A stretch of DNA of 64,000 nt, from the NCBI GenBank assembly GCA_964619935.1, contig CAZUGO010000036.1:1-64000 (forward strand), read 5' to 3'. The DNA is from CAZUGO01 sp964619935. Its GTDB lineage: Bacteria; Planctomycetota; Phycisphaerae; UBA1845; CAIVHJ01. How positions within the stretch are numbered: position 1 is the first letter of the stretch; the number at the start of each line of letters is the position of its first letter. Shown here one piece after another: positions 41,375 to 51,202 of this stretch. The notes beneath the pieces were generated by a model. It was not told the DNA's origin. It saw nothing but the letters and a program-made list of their open reading frames with translations, and did not search any database. A program made the position numbers and the translations under genes.

Positions 41375-42190
41375 ATGTTGATTCCGGTGACATTACTCAC
41401 CGCCGGCGGCGGACTGCTGGTGCTGGCGATGTGCCCCATCGCCAAGATCGCCTGGCAGTGTGTTCGGCTGGTGGCGTTGCTGGCCTTGGCCGCTTTCATT
41501 CTGGTGGCGGTGTGGCTGGTCGTCCGGGTTGGTTGGAGCACCTCGGCGGCCGCAACCTGGACGCTGGCCGCGAGTAGTGTGGCGGGCGCCGCCGCCGTGG
41601 GGGTCGTCGGATTGGCTCCGCTGTTGGCGGACCGTCGTGCGGCCGCGGTCTCCCAGGTGCGGGCGGCGGTGCTGTCCGGGGGGGGTGCTGGCGTGCTGGG
41701 CGCCTTCGCCTGGCTGGCGCACGGTGACGGCGACGGACCGGCGGCGTGGTGGGCCACGGCACCCGGGTACTTGATCAGCGCTTTTTACCTGGGCAGTGTC
41801 ATGGTGGCGTGGCTGTTGGGCCATCGCTATCTGACCGCCACCGAGATGACCATTGACCCGTTGCGCGCCGTCAGCCGGCTGTTGCTGATTGCCGTCGGGG
41901 CCCGCTGGGCCTACCTGTTGGTGATCGTCGGCGCCGCACTGCTGCTGCCGCTGGAGTGGCGGCAGGGCGCCACGTTGTGGAGCGGGTTGATCGTCGACTG
42001 GTTGATGGTCAGCATTCGGGTGGGCGTGGGCTTGATCCTACCGTCGGCGTTTGCCTTCATGGCCCTGGAGTGCGTCAAGTTGCGCAGTACGCAATCGGCC
42101 ACCGGCATCCTGTTCTTCATGTCGGTGTTCGTGGTTATCGGCGAGCTGACCAGCCAGTACCTCGCCGGCCAATTGGGTTACCCGATCTGA
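41375..42190 (+). CDS. Polytopic membrane protein, unknown function
   Basis: A 271-residue protein with about seven hydrophobic spans (for example LIPVTLLTAGGGLLVLAMC, LVALLALAAFILVAVWLVV, AGYLISAF-like stretch and ILFFMSVFVVIGELTSQYL). A GHRYLTATEMTIDPLRAVSR segment between two spans is the most distinctive conserved-looking part; similar LGHWYL motifs occur in other polytopic proteins, from memory. The ATG at 41375 is chosen for AAGG 5 bases upstream; the frame is open earlier, and a TTG at 41309 would add 22 partly hydrophobic residues. Its stop overlaps the next start by one base (TGATG), so the zinc-ribbon membrane protein is coupled to it. Confidence 0.6.
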   Translation: MLIPVTLLTAGGGLLVLAMCPIAKIAWQCVRLVALLALAAFILVAVWLVVRVGWSTSAAATWTLAASSVAGAAAVGVVGLAPLLADRRAAAVSQVRAAVLSGGGAGVLGAFAWLAHGDGDGPAAWWATAPGYLISAFYLGSVMVAWLLGHRYLTATEMTIDPLRAVSRLLLIAVGARWAYLLVIVGAALLLPLEWRQGATLWSGLIVDWLMVSIRVGVGLILPSAFAFMALECVKLRSTQSATGILFFMSVFVVIGELTSQYLAGQLGYPI

Positions 42191-42633
42191 TGAAGCTGCG
42201 GTTTGATTGCCGAAACCAGGACTGTCCGGCGCTCATTGAGTATCGGCCGACCGGTGCCGGAGCGGAGCGGTTCTGCTGCCCGCGCTGTCCGCGCGAGTAC
42301 ACCGTGCAGCACAGCGATCGGCTGCTGGTCCGCCGAGCCTTGTCCGCGTGTGCGCTGTGCGGCGGTGAGGAGTTGTTCATCCGCAAGAACTTCCCGCAGA
42401 AGACCGGGTTGTTGATTGTGGTGGCGGCGGTGCTGATCTCGCTGCTGTCCCTCCAGCAGCACATCGGGCTGGCTTATGGCGTGCTGGCGGCCGCGGTCAT
42501 TGTGGACGGCGGGATCTATTACCTGGTGGGGGTGGTCACGGTGTGTTATCGCTGTCGGGCGGAATACTGGGGCTTGCCGCGCAACCCGGAGCACCACTGG
42601 TTCGACCTGGCCACCTCGGAAAAATACCGATAA
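42190..42633 (+). CDS. Zinc-ribbon membrane protein
   Basis: A 147-residue protein. The N-terminal half has cysteine pairs typical of a zinc ribbon (FDCRNQDCPALIEY, RFCCPRCPREY, ACALCGGEELF). Two adjacent hydrophobic spans follow (GLLIVVAAVLISLLSL and YGVLAAAVIVDGGIYYLVGVV), then another Cys pair (VCYRCRAEYWG). It overlaps the stop of the upstream membrane protein by one base, so the two are probably translated together. Function unknown. Confidence 0.68.
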   Translation: MKLRFDCRNQDCPALIEYRPTGAGAERFCCPRCPREYTVQHSDRLLVRRALSACALCGGEELFIRKNFPQKTGLLIVVAAVLISLLSLQQHIGLAYGVLAAAVIVDGGIYYLVGVVTVCYRCRAEYWGLPRNPEHHWFDLATSEKYR

Positions 42634-42691
42634 ACCGGCGATCATGCCCCGTGACTGCGGGCGTTGACCCTGATAATTGTGGAGCACGCAA

Positions 42692-43285
42692 ATGCCCCCG
42701 ACTGCGAGTAACCCTGCTGATGATGTGCCCATCGACCTGAACCGGATTCAGAATGCCGTGCGCGAGATTCTGGTGGCCGTCGGTGAAGACCCGCAGCGCG
42801 AAGGGCTCAAGGACACGCCCCACCGGGTGGCCCGGATGTATGCGGAGCTGTTCTCCGGATTGCACGTCGATCCATCCGATCTGCTGGCGACCACCTTCTC
42901 GGAGCTGTACGACGAGCTGGTGATTTTGCGCGACATCGCGTTCAACTCGGTGTGCGAGCATCACCTGATGCCGTTCGAGGGGGTGGCCCATGTCGCCTAC
43001 CTGCCGGACGGGCACGTCGTGGGTATTTCCAAGCTGGCTCGAGTGGTCGACGTCTTTGCCCGAAGGCCTCAGGTCCAAGAGCGGCTGACCACCCAGGTGT
43101 GCGACTTGATCATGGAGAAGGTCCAGGCCAAGGGGGCCGCTGTGGTGGTGCGCGCGACCCACACCTGCATGACCTGCCGCGGCGTCCGCAAGCCGGGTTC
43201 TTTGATGGTCACTTCGGCGGTTCGCGGCCTGTGCCGCAGCGATGCCCGGACCCGCAGCGAGGTCATGTCGTTGCTGCACGCCTGA
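42692..43285 (+). CDS. folE: GTP cyclohydrolase I
   Basis: A 197-residue enzyme that converts GTP to dihydroneopterin triphosphate, the first step to folate. Zinc ligands are Cys88 and His91 in SVCEHHLMPFEGVAH and Cys159 in THTCMTCRGVRKPGS. The family core DTPHRVARMYAELFSGL and GISKLARVVDVFARRPQVQERLT is complete. The ATG at 42692 has GGAG 7 bases upstream, better than the TTG at 42677. It ends 3 bases before the convergent asparaginase-family gene. Confidence 0.95.
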   Translation: MPPTASNPADDVPIDLNRIQNAVREILVAVGEDPQREGLKDTPHRVARMYAELFSGLHVDPSDLLATTFSELYDELVILRDIAFNSVCEHHLMPFEGVAHVAYLPDGHVVGISKLARVVDVFARRPQVQERLTTQVCDLIMEKVQAKGAAVVVRATHTCMTCRGVRKPGSLMVTSAVRGLCRSDARTRSEVMSLLHA

Positions 43286-43288
43286 CGC

Positions 43289-44338
43289 TCAGGGCTGCCG
43301 TTCGAACAGATAGGCGCAGTCTTCCAGCCGGTTGCCGTCGGCGTTGTGGATGGCGAAGCGTTTCCCGGACCACATCGCCGCGGCGCCGTAGCGGCCGGTG
43401 CGGTCGACGGCGTAGAACTGGACGTCGAAATTGGGTCGCCCATCCGTGCGTCGCAGCCGCGGATGCCGATTGTTGTCGGCGATGCGCTTGAGGGCCTCGA
43501 GGCAGGCGTCCCCGGGGCGGTGTCCGTTGCGCATGGCCTCGACGACGGTGTGGGTCCCGCAGTTCTGAATGACCGCCTCACCGCGGCCGGTACTGCCGGC
43601 GGCCCCCACCGCGTTGTCGACGAACAGCCCGGCCCCGATGATCGGCGAATCGCCGGCCCGCCCGGGGATCTTGTAGGACAGCCCGCTGGTGGTGGTCACC
43701 CCGCTGAGGTTGCCGGCCGCGTCCAGCGCGCAGCAGGTGATGGTTCCGTAGGTGAACAAGTACTGGTTCCAGATGGATGACTGCGGTTCGCCGTCGGGCA
43801 CCTCGGCGGGGATCCAATCATCCTGATCGGATCGGGTTTCCTTCCATTTCAGCCAGGCCCGGCGGGCCGGGTCGGTCAGCAAGTCGTGCATGGTGAAGCC
43901 GTGGGCCCGCGCAAAACGGCGGGCCCCTTCGCCGACCAGCAGCACATGATCGGTGCGCTGCATCACCAGGCGGGCGACTTGTGACGGCGTCTTGACGCCC
44001 TGTAGCGCCGCCACCGCGCCGGCGGCGTGGGTCGGGCCGTGCATGCAGCAGGCGTCCAGCTCGACCACCCCGTCCTCGTTCGGCAATCCGCCGTAGCCGA
44101 CGGAGTGATCCTCGGGATCCTCTTCTACGCGGTTGACCCCGGCAATGACTGCGTCCAGGGCATCTCGACCCTGGCGAATCAAGGACATCGCGGTCTCGGC
44201 GGCCGGCAGTCCATTGCCGCTGCTGATGACCACGGGTGAGCCGGGCGGCCCGGCAGTGGCTCCCCGGGCCGTCGATCCGCAGAGTGCGACCGCGACGCTC
44301 GAGCGCATGAAGCCGCGGCGTGTGATCGGGATCGACAT
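43289..44338 (-). CDS. Asparaginase-family Ntn hydrolase, Tat-exported
   Basis: A 349-residue N-terminal-nucleophile hydrolase of the N4-glycosylasparaginase / isoaspartyl peptidase family. The likely autocleavage site and nucleophile is Thr199 in TYGTITCCALDAAGNLSG; the downstream GLSYKIPGRAGDSPIIGAG fits the substrate loop. The N-terminus ITRRGFMRSSVAVALCG has a twin-arginine motif and a hydrophobic stretch, so export by Tat is likely. The ATG at 44338 is preceded by AGGAGG at 7 bases. Exact substrate (glycoasparagine, isoaspartyl peptide or asparagine) is not readable. Confidence 0.88.
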   Translation of the reverse strand: MSIPITRRGFMRSSVAVALCGSTARGATAGPPGSPVVISSGNGLPAAETAMSLIRQGRDALDAVIAGVNRVEEDPEDHSVGYGGLPNEDGVVELDACCMHGPTHAAGAVAALQGVKTPSQVARLVMQRTDHVLLVGEGARRFARAHGFTMHDLLTDPARRAWLKWKETRSDQDDWIPAEVPDGEPQSSIWNQYLFTYGTITCCALDAAGNLSGVTTTSGLSYKIPGRAGDSPIIGAGLFVDNAVGAAGSTGRGEAVIQNCGTHTVVEAMRNGHRPGDACLEALKRIADNNRHPRLRRTDGRPNFDVQFYAVDRTGRYGAAAMWSGKRFAIHNADGNRLEDCAYLFERQP

Positions 44339-44485
44339 GGGCGGTCCTCCTGTGGATTCCGGTCGGCGACGCGTACTGTTAGATCTCCGGCGGGTTCTGT
44401 CAACAGGCTTCTGCAGAAACCGGTTGTGCGCCGCCGTCGTGTCCCTACAATGGCGGCAGCATCCTCCGAATTCTGAGGCGCGCAC

Positions 44486-45457
44486 GTGGCCATTGTCGCA
44501 GGAATAGACGAAGCCGGATACGGCCCCATTCTCGGCCCGCTGGTGGTTTCCGCCGTGGCGTTCGAGGTGCCGGACGAGCGTTGCGGTTGCGATCTGTGGC
44601 AGGCCCTGCAGTGCAGCGTCACCCGGACGGTTCGCAAGGGCGACGCCCGGCTGCCGATCGTCGACAGCAAGAAACTCCATCACAGCCCCGCCGGGTTGGC
44701 AGCGGTGGAGCGCACCGCCCTGGCGATGTTGGCTGCCGGCGGCTCCCCGCACCGGCAACTGACCACCCTGCTGGGCCGGGTGTGCCCCGAGGTGCACCCG
44801 GATCTCGGACGCTACCCATGGTACCGCGATTTCGATCCGCCGCTGCCGCTGGCCTGCAGCCCCACGCTTGTGACCCTCAAAGCCAACGGCGTCGCCAACG
44901 ACCTTCGTCGCAACGGCATGCATTTTCTGGGGGTGCGCAGTTGCGTGTTGCTGGAAGGGCAATACAACGACATGGTGAACTGCACGCGGAACAAAGCGAC
45001 GGTGTTGTGGTCGCTGACGCTGCGGTTGATCAGCCGGTTGGCCCGCACGGCCGGCCGGCGATCGTTGACCATCTTGATCGATCGACAGGGCGGTCGGACC
45101 ACCTACGCCCCGCCGCTGCTGACCGCGTTCCCGGGGGCGCATCTGGAGATCTGCCACGAGGCCGCGGAACTGGGGCGCTACCGGCTGTATTTCGGCCGGC
45201 CGGCGGGCGACCCGGTGGAACTGGAGTTCAGGCAGGAGGCCGAATCCAGCCATCTTCCGGTGGCTCTGGCCAGCGTTTATAGCAAGTATCTGCGCGAGGT
45301 CTTCATGGTGGCCTTGAACCGCTACTGGCAGGACAAGATCGGCGGGCTGAAGCGGACGGCCGGCTACTACCAGGACGGCCGGCGGTTCCTCAAGGACATC
45401 GCCCCGGCCATGGCGTCGCTGGCCACCGATCCGCGGATGTTGATCCGCTGCCGTTGA
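44486..45457 (+). CDS. Ribonuclease HII-like protein
   Basis: A 323-residue protein whose ends match RNase HII but whose middle is expanded (E. coli RnhB is 198). Motif I is GIDEAGYGPILGPLVVSAV with Asp8 and Glu9; motif II is IVDSKKL with Asp60; then ILIDRQGG (Asp199) and ASVYSKYLREVF (Glu271 in place of the usual Asp). The GRG loop of RNase HII, which reads the RNA-DNA junction, is GYG here (Tyr12). The metal-binding carboxylates mostly survive, so nuclease activity is possible, but the substrate may differ. Start is a GTG at 44486 with GAGG upstream. Confidence 0.75.
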   Translation: MAIVAGIDEAGYGPILGPLVVSAVAFEVPDERCGCDLWQALQCSVTRTVRKGDARLPIVDSKKLHHSPAGLAAVERTALAMLAAGGSPHRQLTTLLGRVCPEVHPDLGRYPWYRDFDPPLPLACSPTLVTLKANGVANDLRRNGMHFLGVRSCVLLEGQYNDMVNCTRNKATVLWSLTLRLISRLARTAGRRSLTILIDRQGGRTTYAPPLLTAFPGAHLEICHEAAELGRYRLYFGRPAGDPVELEFRQEAESSHLPVALASVYSKYLREVFMVALNRYWQDKIGGLKRTAGYYQDGRRFLKDIAPAMASLATDPRMLIRCR

Positions 45458-45486
45458 TCCGCCCGCGCGGTGACCAAGCGGCCGTG

Positions 45487-45515
45487 TTGACAGCGCCGAC
45501 AGCGACTGCTACAGT
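45487..45515 (+). promoter_or_regulatory. Near-consensus promoter of the STAS gene
   Basis: TTGACA (45487-45492, perfect) and TACAGT (45510-45515) are exactly 17 bases apart. Start would be near 45522, about 21 bases before the ATG at 45543. This is the best promoter match seen in the window. Confidence 0.6.
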
Positions 45516-45542
45516 GCTACCCAGCTTTTTCACAGGTGCACA

Positions 45543-45887
45543 ATGTCACTCCAAAACTGGTCGGAAAGCATCATCGTTGCCGAGTTGCAGGATGACCCGC
45601 AGTTCACGGACGACCTCGATTCGTTGCTGGCGATGATCAGCGAGCAACCCGAGAGTGACCTGGTTCTTGACTTCAAGGGCGTGAACTACCTGAACTCGTC
45701 CAACATCGCCAAGCTGCTCAGGGTTCGCAAGCACGTCATCATCAACAACGGTCGCAAGCTGCGACTGAGTGCTGTGAACACCCACGTCTGGGGCGTCTTC
45801 CTGGTGACCGGGCTCGACAAAGTCTTCGAGTTTGCGGACGACCTCGCCATGGGGCTGGCCAGTGTCCAGCTCGAGAACTCCAAGTAA
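45543..45887 (+). CDS. STAS-domain protein, anti-sigma factor antagonist type
   Basis: A 114-residue single STAS domain. The SpoIIAA-type segment DLVLDFKGVNYLNSSNIAKLLRV includes Ser52-Ser53, one of which is the likely phosphorylation site for a partner anti-sigma kinase. No anti-sigma or phosphatase gene lies next to it, so it is an orphan. AGG is 6 bases before the ATG, and a strong promoter lies just upstream. The following hydrolase gene starts 25 bases on, in the same direction, and could share the transcript. Confidence 0.85.
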   Translation: MSLQNWSESIIVAELQDDPQFTDDLDSLLAMISEQPESDLVLDFKGVNYLNSSNIAKLLRVRKHVIINNGRKLRLSAVNTHVWGVFLVTGLDKVFEFADDLAMGLASVQLENSK

Positions 45888-45912
45888 TTCGGTTTCAAGT
45901 CCCGCGATTCCC

Positions 45913-47163
45913 ATGGCGCTGACCGCTGGGGTTGCCGGGGCGGCGGTTCTGCTGGTGGCGTGGGGCGACTGGATCTCTCCGGTGGCCTCGGAGCGGCTCT
46001 ATGGCGTCGGGACGCCGCTGGGGTTGTTCTGGTGGGTGTTTGCCGCCCGCGGTCGGCGCCGCCGTCGATTGGCCATCGTGCTTGTGGTGGCGGCCGGCGC
46101 GGCCGGTGCGGACTATGGCCTCGAGTGGGGGCCGTTTCGCCGCGGCGAGATCGTCCGCGCAGTCGCCTGCCTGGCGGGCTATGGCTGCCTGCTGGCCGCC
46201 ATCCGGTCGGCCGGCGTCCGCCTCCTGGTCCGCCTGCTGCCGGCCGGGGCCTTGCAGCGTCCGTCCGTCCGGCTGCCGGTCACCGTGTTGTGGATTATCG
46301 CGGTCGCCCTGATCAGCCATCCGTATCTGCTTGCCTATCTTCAGGTCCATCCCCTCCGCGGGCGGGACGACGGCGATCCGCGGCTGACCTTGGGCCTCGA
46401 CTACCGCAAGGTCGCCTTCCGGTCGTTTGACCGAACCCGGTTGGTGGGCTGGTTCGTGCCGGCCGGGCTGTCGCGGCGAACGGCGGTGGTCTGCCACGGC
46501 GTCATGGACACCAAGAGCGGATTGCTGGACCTCATCGATGCCCTGCATCACGGCGGCTACCACGTGCTGGCGTTCGACATGCGCGGACACGGAGAGAGCG
46601 ATCGCTGGACGGTGACCTACGGTGCGCGGGAGTGGCAGGACATCGTGGCCGCGATCGACTACCTCACCGTCGCCCATCCGGAATCCGCCGAGCAGATCGT
46701 CGGTGTGGGCTGGAGCATGGGCGGGGCGTCCATGGTGCTGGCCGCCGCGGTGGATCGGCGCATTCGTGCCATCCACATCGAGGCGCCGTATGCCGGAACG
46801 CGCCAGATGGCGGCTCATCTGACGGCGGCAATGCCGGCTCCGCTGTCGTGGTGGTCCTGCGCCCTGGGGACCGCCATAGCCAGCCTGGAGGCCGGGGCCG
46901 ATCTCTTTGCCCTGGACATCACCGCCGCGGCCCGGCAGTTGAGCCCGCGCCCGTTGATGATTGTTCATGGGACCGCCGATCCCATCGTGCCGATCGAACA
47001 GGGGCGGCAGGTCTTTGCTGCGGCGGGGGCGCCCAAGTTCTTCCACGCGATCGAGGGCGCCGGGCATTGTGCCAGGATCGCCCGGTCGTACTACGAGCGC
47101 ATGCTCGCCTTCTTGGACGGCGCCCTGGACGCCAACAGCGGACCCGTGCCGGCTTCGTCATGA
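45913..47163 (+). CDS. Alpha/beta hydrolase with N-terminal membrane spans
   Basis: A 416-residue protein. About four hydrophobic spans fill residues 1-150 (VAGAAVLLVAWGDW, LAIVLVVAAGAAGA, VTVLWIIAVALISH). The hydrolase domain follows, with nucleophile Ser in GVGWSMGGASM, the acid in HGTADPIVP and the base His in IEGAGHCARI, plus the oxyanion strand TAVVCHGVMDTKSG. An esterase, lipase or peptidase acting at the membrane is likely. Start at 45913 by position; the ribosome site is weak. Substrate unknown. Confidence 0.8.
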   Translation: MALTAGVAGAAVLLVAWGDWISPVASERLYGVGTPLGLFWWVFAARGRRRRRLAIVLVVAAGAAGADYGLEWGPFRRGEIVRAVACLAGYGCLLAAIRSAGVRLLVRLLPAGALQRPSVRLPVTVLWIIAVALISHPYLLAYLQVHPLRGRDDGDPRLTLGLDYRKVAFRSFDRTRLVGWFVPAGLSRRTAVVCHGVMDTKSGLLDLIDALHHGGYHVLAFDMRGHGESDRWTVTYGAREWQDIVAAIDYLTVAHPESAEQIVGVGWSMGGASMVLAAAVDRRIRAIHIEAPYAGTRQMAAHLTAAMPAPLSWWSCALGTAIASLEAGADLFALDITAAARQLSPRPLMIVHGTADPIVPIEQGRQVFAAAGAPKFFHAIEGAGHCARIARSYYERMLAFLDGALDANSGPVPASS

Positions 47164-47254
47164 AGCCGGCCGGCGTCCTGTGTGCAGCAGCCGTGGGTGG
47201 CTTGGAGGTTCCGCTGCTGGTCTGCTGCTCGATCGGCGATCGCCGCTGCGGCGG

Positions 47255-47641
47255 TTACGAGGAGAAGGCCCAGTTGACGATCAGGATGTTGACGGCGGCG
47301 GCCACCCCCGTGGCGATCAGAATGCCCGCCAGGGCTCGGTGATAACGCCGGGCGTCGTCAAACTGCTGTTCAATGTCCTTGGCGGTCAGGATGCGCGGCG
47401 GTTGGAGCCGCCCCTGCCGAAACTGCACATCGGCGATCATCAGGTGGGCTTCGAAGCGCGGAATGCCCATCTTGCTCGCGTAACGCAGCAGTTGGCGGCG
47501 CTTGCTGTGCCGCAGCAAACTCGCTTCGATCTCGGCCTTGACCATTTCCTCGAAAATGACGCGGCGCTCGCGCTGGCCCAGTGGAAGGACCGCGCGGTCG
47601 GCCGGGTCTCCGGGCCCGCCGCTGGAATGGGATCTGCTCAT
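47255..47641 (-). CDS. Small protein with C-terminal membrane anchor
   Basis: A 128-residue protein, not recognised. The first 100 residues are highly charged and mostly helical (RERRVIFEEMVKAEIEASLLRHSKRRQ), and the C-terminus ends in one hydrophobic span (ALAGILIATGVAAAVNILIV) with WAFSS at the end, so it is tail-anchored. The ATG at 47641 has AGGAGG 9 bases upstream. It is convergent with the hydrolase gene, 91 bases away. Confidence 0.6.
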   Translation of the reverse strand: MSRSHSSGGPGDPADRAVLPLGQRERRVIFEEMVKAEIEASLLRHSKRRQLLRYASKMGIPRFEAHLMIADVQFRQGRLQPPRILTAKDIEQQFDDARRYHRALAGILIATGVAAAVNILIVNWAFSS

Positions 47642-47804
47642 TTGCTTCTTCCTCCTCAGGCGCCTCGGACGGCAGCCTTGCCAAAGCATAGGCAGGCAGC
47701 GGCGGGCAGCCAAGGTCGCGCGTGCGAAAAGCAGCCCTTCGGCGGGTTATCGGCCCCGGGCGGTTCAGGCGTGATCGTGTCGCAGTGCCGTGGCTGCCGG
47801 GGCT

Positions 47805-49510
47805 TCAGAATTCAAGCCGCGTGAAGTAGCGCTGTCCCAGGCGCATGGGCACCACGCAGGACAGTGTGCTGACGGCGGCCAGCGTGGCCAGCAGACCGAT
47901 GGTGGTCCCGTCCATGACCACGGCCTCCAGGCTGCGGAAGCGCAGGCCCAGGAACAGGATCACGGCGAGCATCACGGTGACCATGGCGATCGAGGCCACC
48001 AGATTGATGGTGCCGCCCAGGCCGTTGGCGATCTTGGCGGGATTGGCTTCATGGACCATGGGCATGCGGGCGCCCAGCCCCACGGCCATCCCGCACAACC
48101 CGACGCACACCGCGATGATCGACAGCATGTTGATCGCCAGAAGTTCACCACCGGTTCGGCTGAGCAGGGTGGCCAGAAACATGACCGAGCCGCCGGCGGC
48201 CACGGTGACGGTCAACGAAAACACGAACTTCGGAATCAGCACCCGGCCGCGGGGTATGGGCAGTAGCCCGATGAGCCACAGCCGCTGGGCTTCCAGCGAC
48301 ACCAGCGGGAACACGAAGCGGCTGGTGAAGGTCGCCAGGAACAGGGCGATAATGGTGGTCGTCAGAAACGAGATCAGCAGTTGAAACCCAAACTCATCCA
48401 TGTTCAGCGGAAGCCTGACGTTGGGGATGTTGATCACATACAGCCCCAGCAGCGCCAGCAGGATCAACAACTGGGACCACTGCGTCGGGTCCCGCAGAAA
48501 TGAACGCAGATCCTTGAGGGCGATTTCACGCAGGTGATCGGGCAGGTACCAGAACAGCACGCTGGCGAACCCGCGGGTGACCCGGCCGTCGTAACGATGT
48601 TTGTGCTCGCAGCCCTGGACGCGATCGTAGGCGGTCAGCAGTCGGCCGCCGGTGACGCGGATGGCGACCCAGCTCAGGAACAGCGCATTGCTGAAGGTCA
48701 AGAACAGGTAGAACATGGCGCCGGGGATCTGGGCATCGCGGGCGTGGTTCAAGCCGCTGCTGACCCAGCGGCTGGGCCAGAAGGTGCCCTGGATGAAGGC
48801 GGCCCGGTCGAAGAACTGGTTGAGCCAGATCTTCGAGTCGGCGTGCACCGGTCCCCAGAACCGCCACAGCCCGACCGACAGCAGGGCCAGGGTGATCGAC
48901 AACGACAGGAACAGCATGCGCCGGGCAATGCGCGAGAACCATTGGCCGACCGCCCAGGCCACCAGCAACCCAATCGCGCCGGGGATCGGGATGAAGCACA
49001 GGAAGAAGACCCCGAACAGCGGGTAGTAATACCACGGCGCTCCGGCGGTCATCCGGGCCAGGGCCAGCATCAGCGGGATGCCGATGAGCAGCAGCGACCA
49101 GGACGAAAAGAACAGGCTTTCCAGATACTTCAGCAGCACCACGCTGGAGGAGCGCAGCGGACGGGTCAGCAAGTAGGCCGGCTCGCCCTTCGCAAACAGG
49201 CTGCCGTACGAGATGATGGCGTTCGAGAACACCAGCATGAACATCAGGGCCACGAAGAAGAAATCGAGCATCAGCGGGATGGCCACGATGCCCTCGTAAG
49301 TGTCATTGCGGACCATTTCGAAGATCAACTCGAAGAGCTGCTCCAGGCCGACCCAGATCAAGGCGATGGCCGCCACTGCGGACACGATCTTGGCCGGGGC
49401 CTGCCGCAGGGTCTGCAGGAAGTGATTGGCCAAGGCTCGGGCCTTGAGCCGCAGCAGCAGGCCGATGCCGCGCGGTCGGAAGCCGGTGGCCGGGATGAGC
49501 CCGACATCGC

Positions 49511-49514
<4 letters not shown>
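47805..49514 (-). CDS. ABC-2-like exporter permease
   Basis: A 569-residue polytopic membrane protein with a dozen or so hydrophobic spans, such as IVSAVAAIALIWVGLEQLF, LMLDFFFVALMFMLVFSNAI and LLILLALLGLYVINI. It is the membrane partner of the ATPase encoded upstream; their genes overlap as ATGA. Size and span number are like two permease halves fused. No substrate clue is visible. Confidence 0.8.
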
Positions 49515-50243
<729 letters not shown>

Positions 50244-50269
<26 letters not shown>

Positions 50270-51080
50270 GCCGTCCCAAACCCACGTATTGCCGGAAGGC
50301 CGTGTCGCGGAGCGCCTGTTGCCAGGTCTCTTCCCTGATTTCCAATCGGCCCATGCCGGGCAGGTCGACCACCTGAAGCAGGACCCGGCCGTCCCGCGAG
50401 ATCCAAGCCCGGGTGCCTGCGGACTCCACGATGAAGCAGTCCTGGGTCCGGCCGTAGAACTGCTTGTTCTCGCGCCCGGTGACGGAGACCAGCACCGGCT
50501 TGAATCGGCTGCGCGAGTTCTGAATCAATGACATGGGATTGAGCATCTGCAAGGTCCAGGTCTGGCCGACACTGAGGTCGCGCAGCGCCGAGAACGGCTT
50601 GATGCTGTCGCAGAGGGTCTGGGCATCGTGGGCCTCGAGCACGAATTCCTGCAGCCGAACGGCGTTGATGTCTACGGTGAACGCAAACTTGGGGCCTTGC
50701 CGCTCGCCGCGCAGGGTAATGGCGGTGTCCATGATCCGAATATCGACCTCGACGCTGTCCAACCCGGTTTCGTTCTGGAAGGTCAGCTCGGAGGTCATCA
50801 CCAGTTCCTTGACGAACTGCAGATCGTGCAGAATCAGGATGTCTTTGCGCAGTACCGAGCCTTCGACAATCTCGTAGTCGCTCCAACTGGTGCCCTTGCG
50901 GGCGCCGTTGTCGGCGTAAATGCCGTACTGGAACCGCTGGCCGTGGTCTTGGAGCCATGCCGCCGTCGGCGCCTCCGGCGGCGACTGGGCGAACCATCGC
51001 GGCACAGCATCGCGCGACACCAGCCAGGTCATGCTGACCAGCCACATCGTCACAATGCCGTATTCCAGAAGGCGGTTCAT
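50244..51080 (-). CDS. Membrane-anchored protein of the ABC operon, unknown function
   Basis: A 278-residue protein with one N-terminal span (LLEYGIVTMWLVSMTWLVS) and a soluble beta-rich domain (VEVDIRIMDTAITLRG, VLVSVTGRENKQFYGRTQDCFIVESAG). No family is recognised. It starts the three-gene operon and overlaps the ATPase start by 26 bases. The ATG at 51080 gives the N-terminal anchor; the frame is open further upstream without a better start. A periplasmic accessory factor for the exporter is a reasonable guess. Confidence 0.65.
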
Positions 51081-51202
51081 GAATGCGGTTCCACCGGGTG
51101 CAGTCTGCCGAGATGCCAATTCTATGAACACCGGGGCGCTCGGGTCAAATGCCCTGCCGGCGTGGACAGGCGCCGCGGACACTCCTATGATAGTGCGGCA
51201 GC

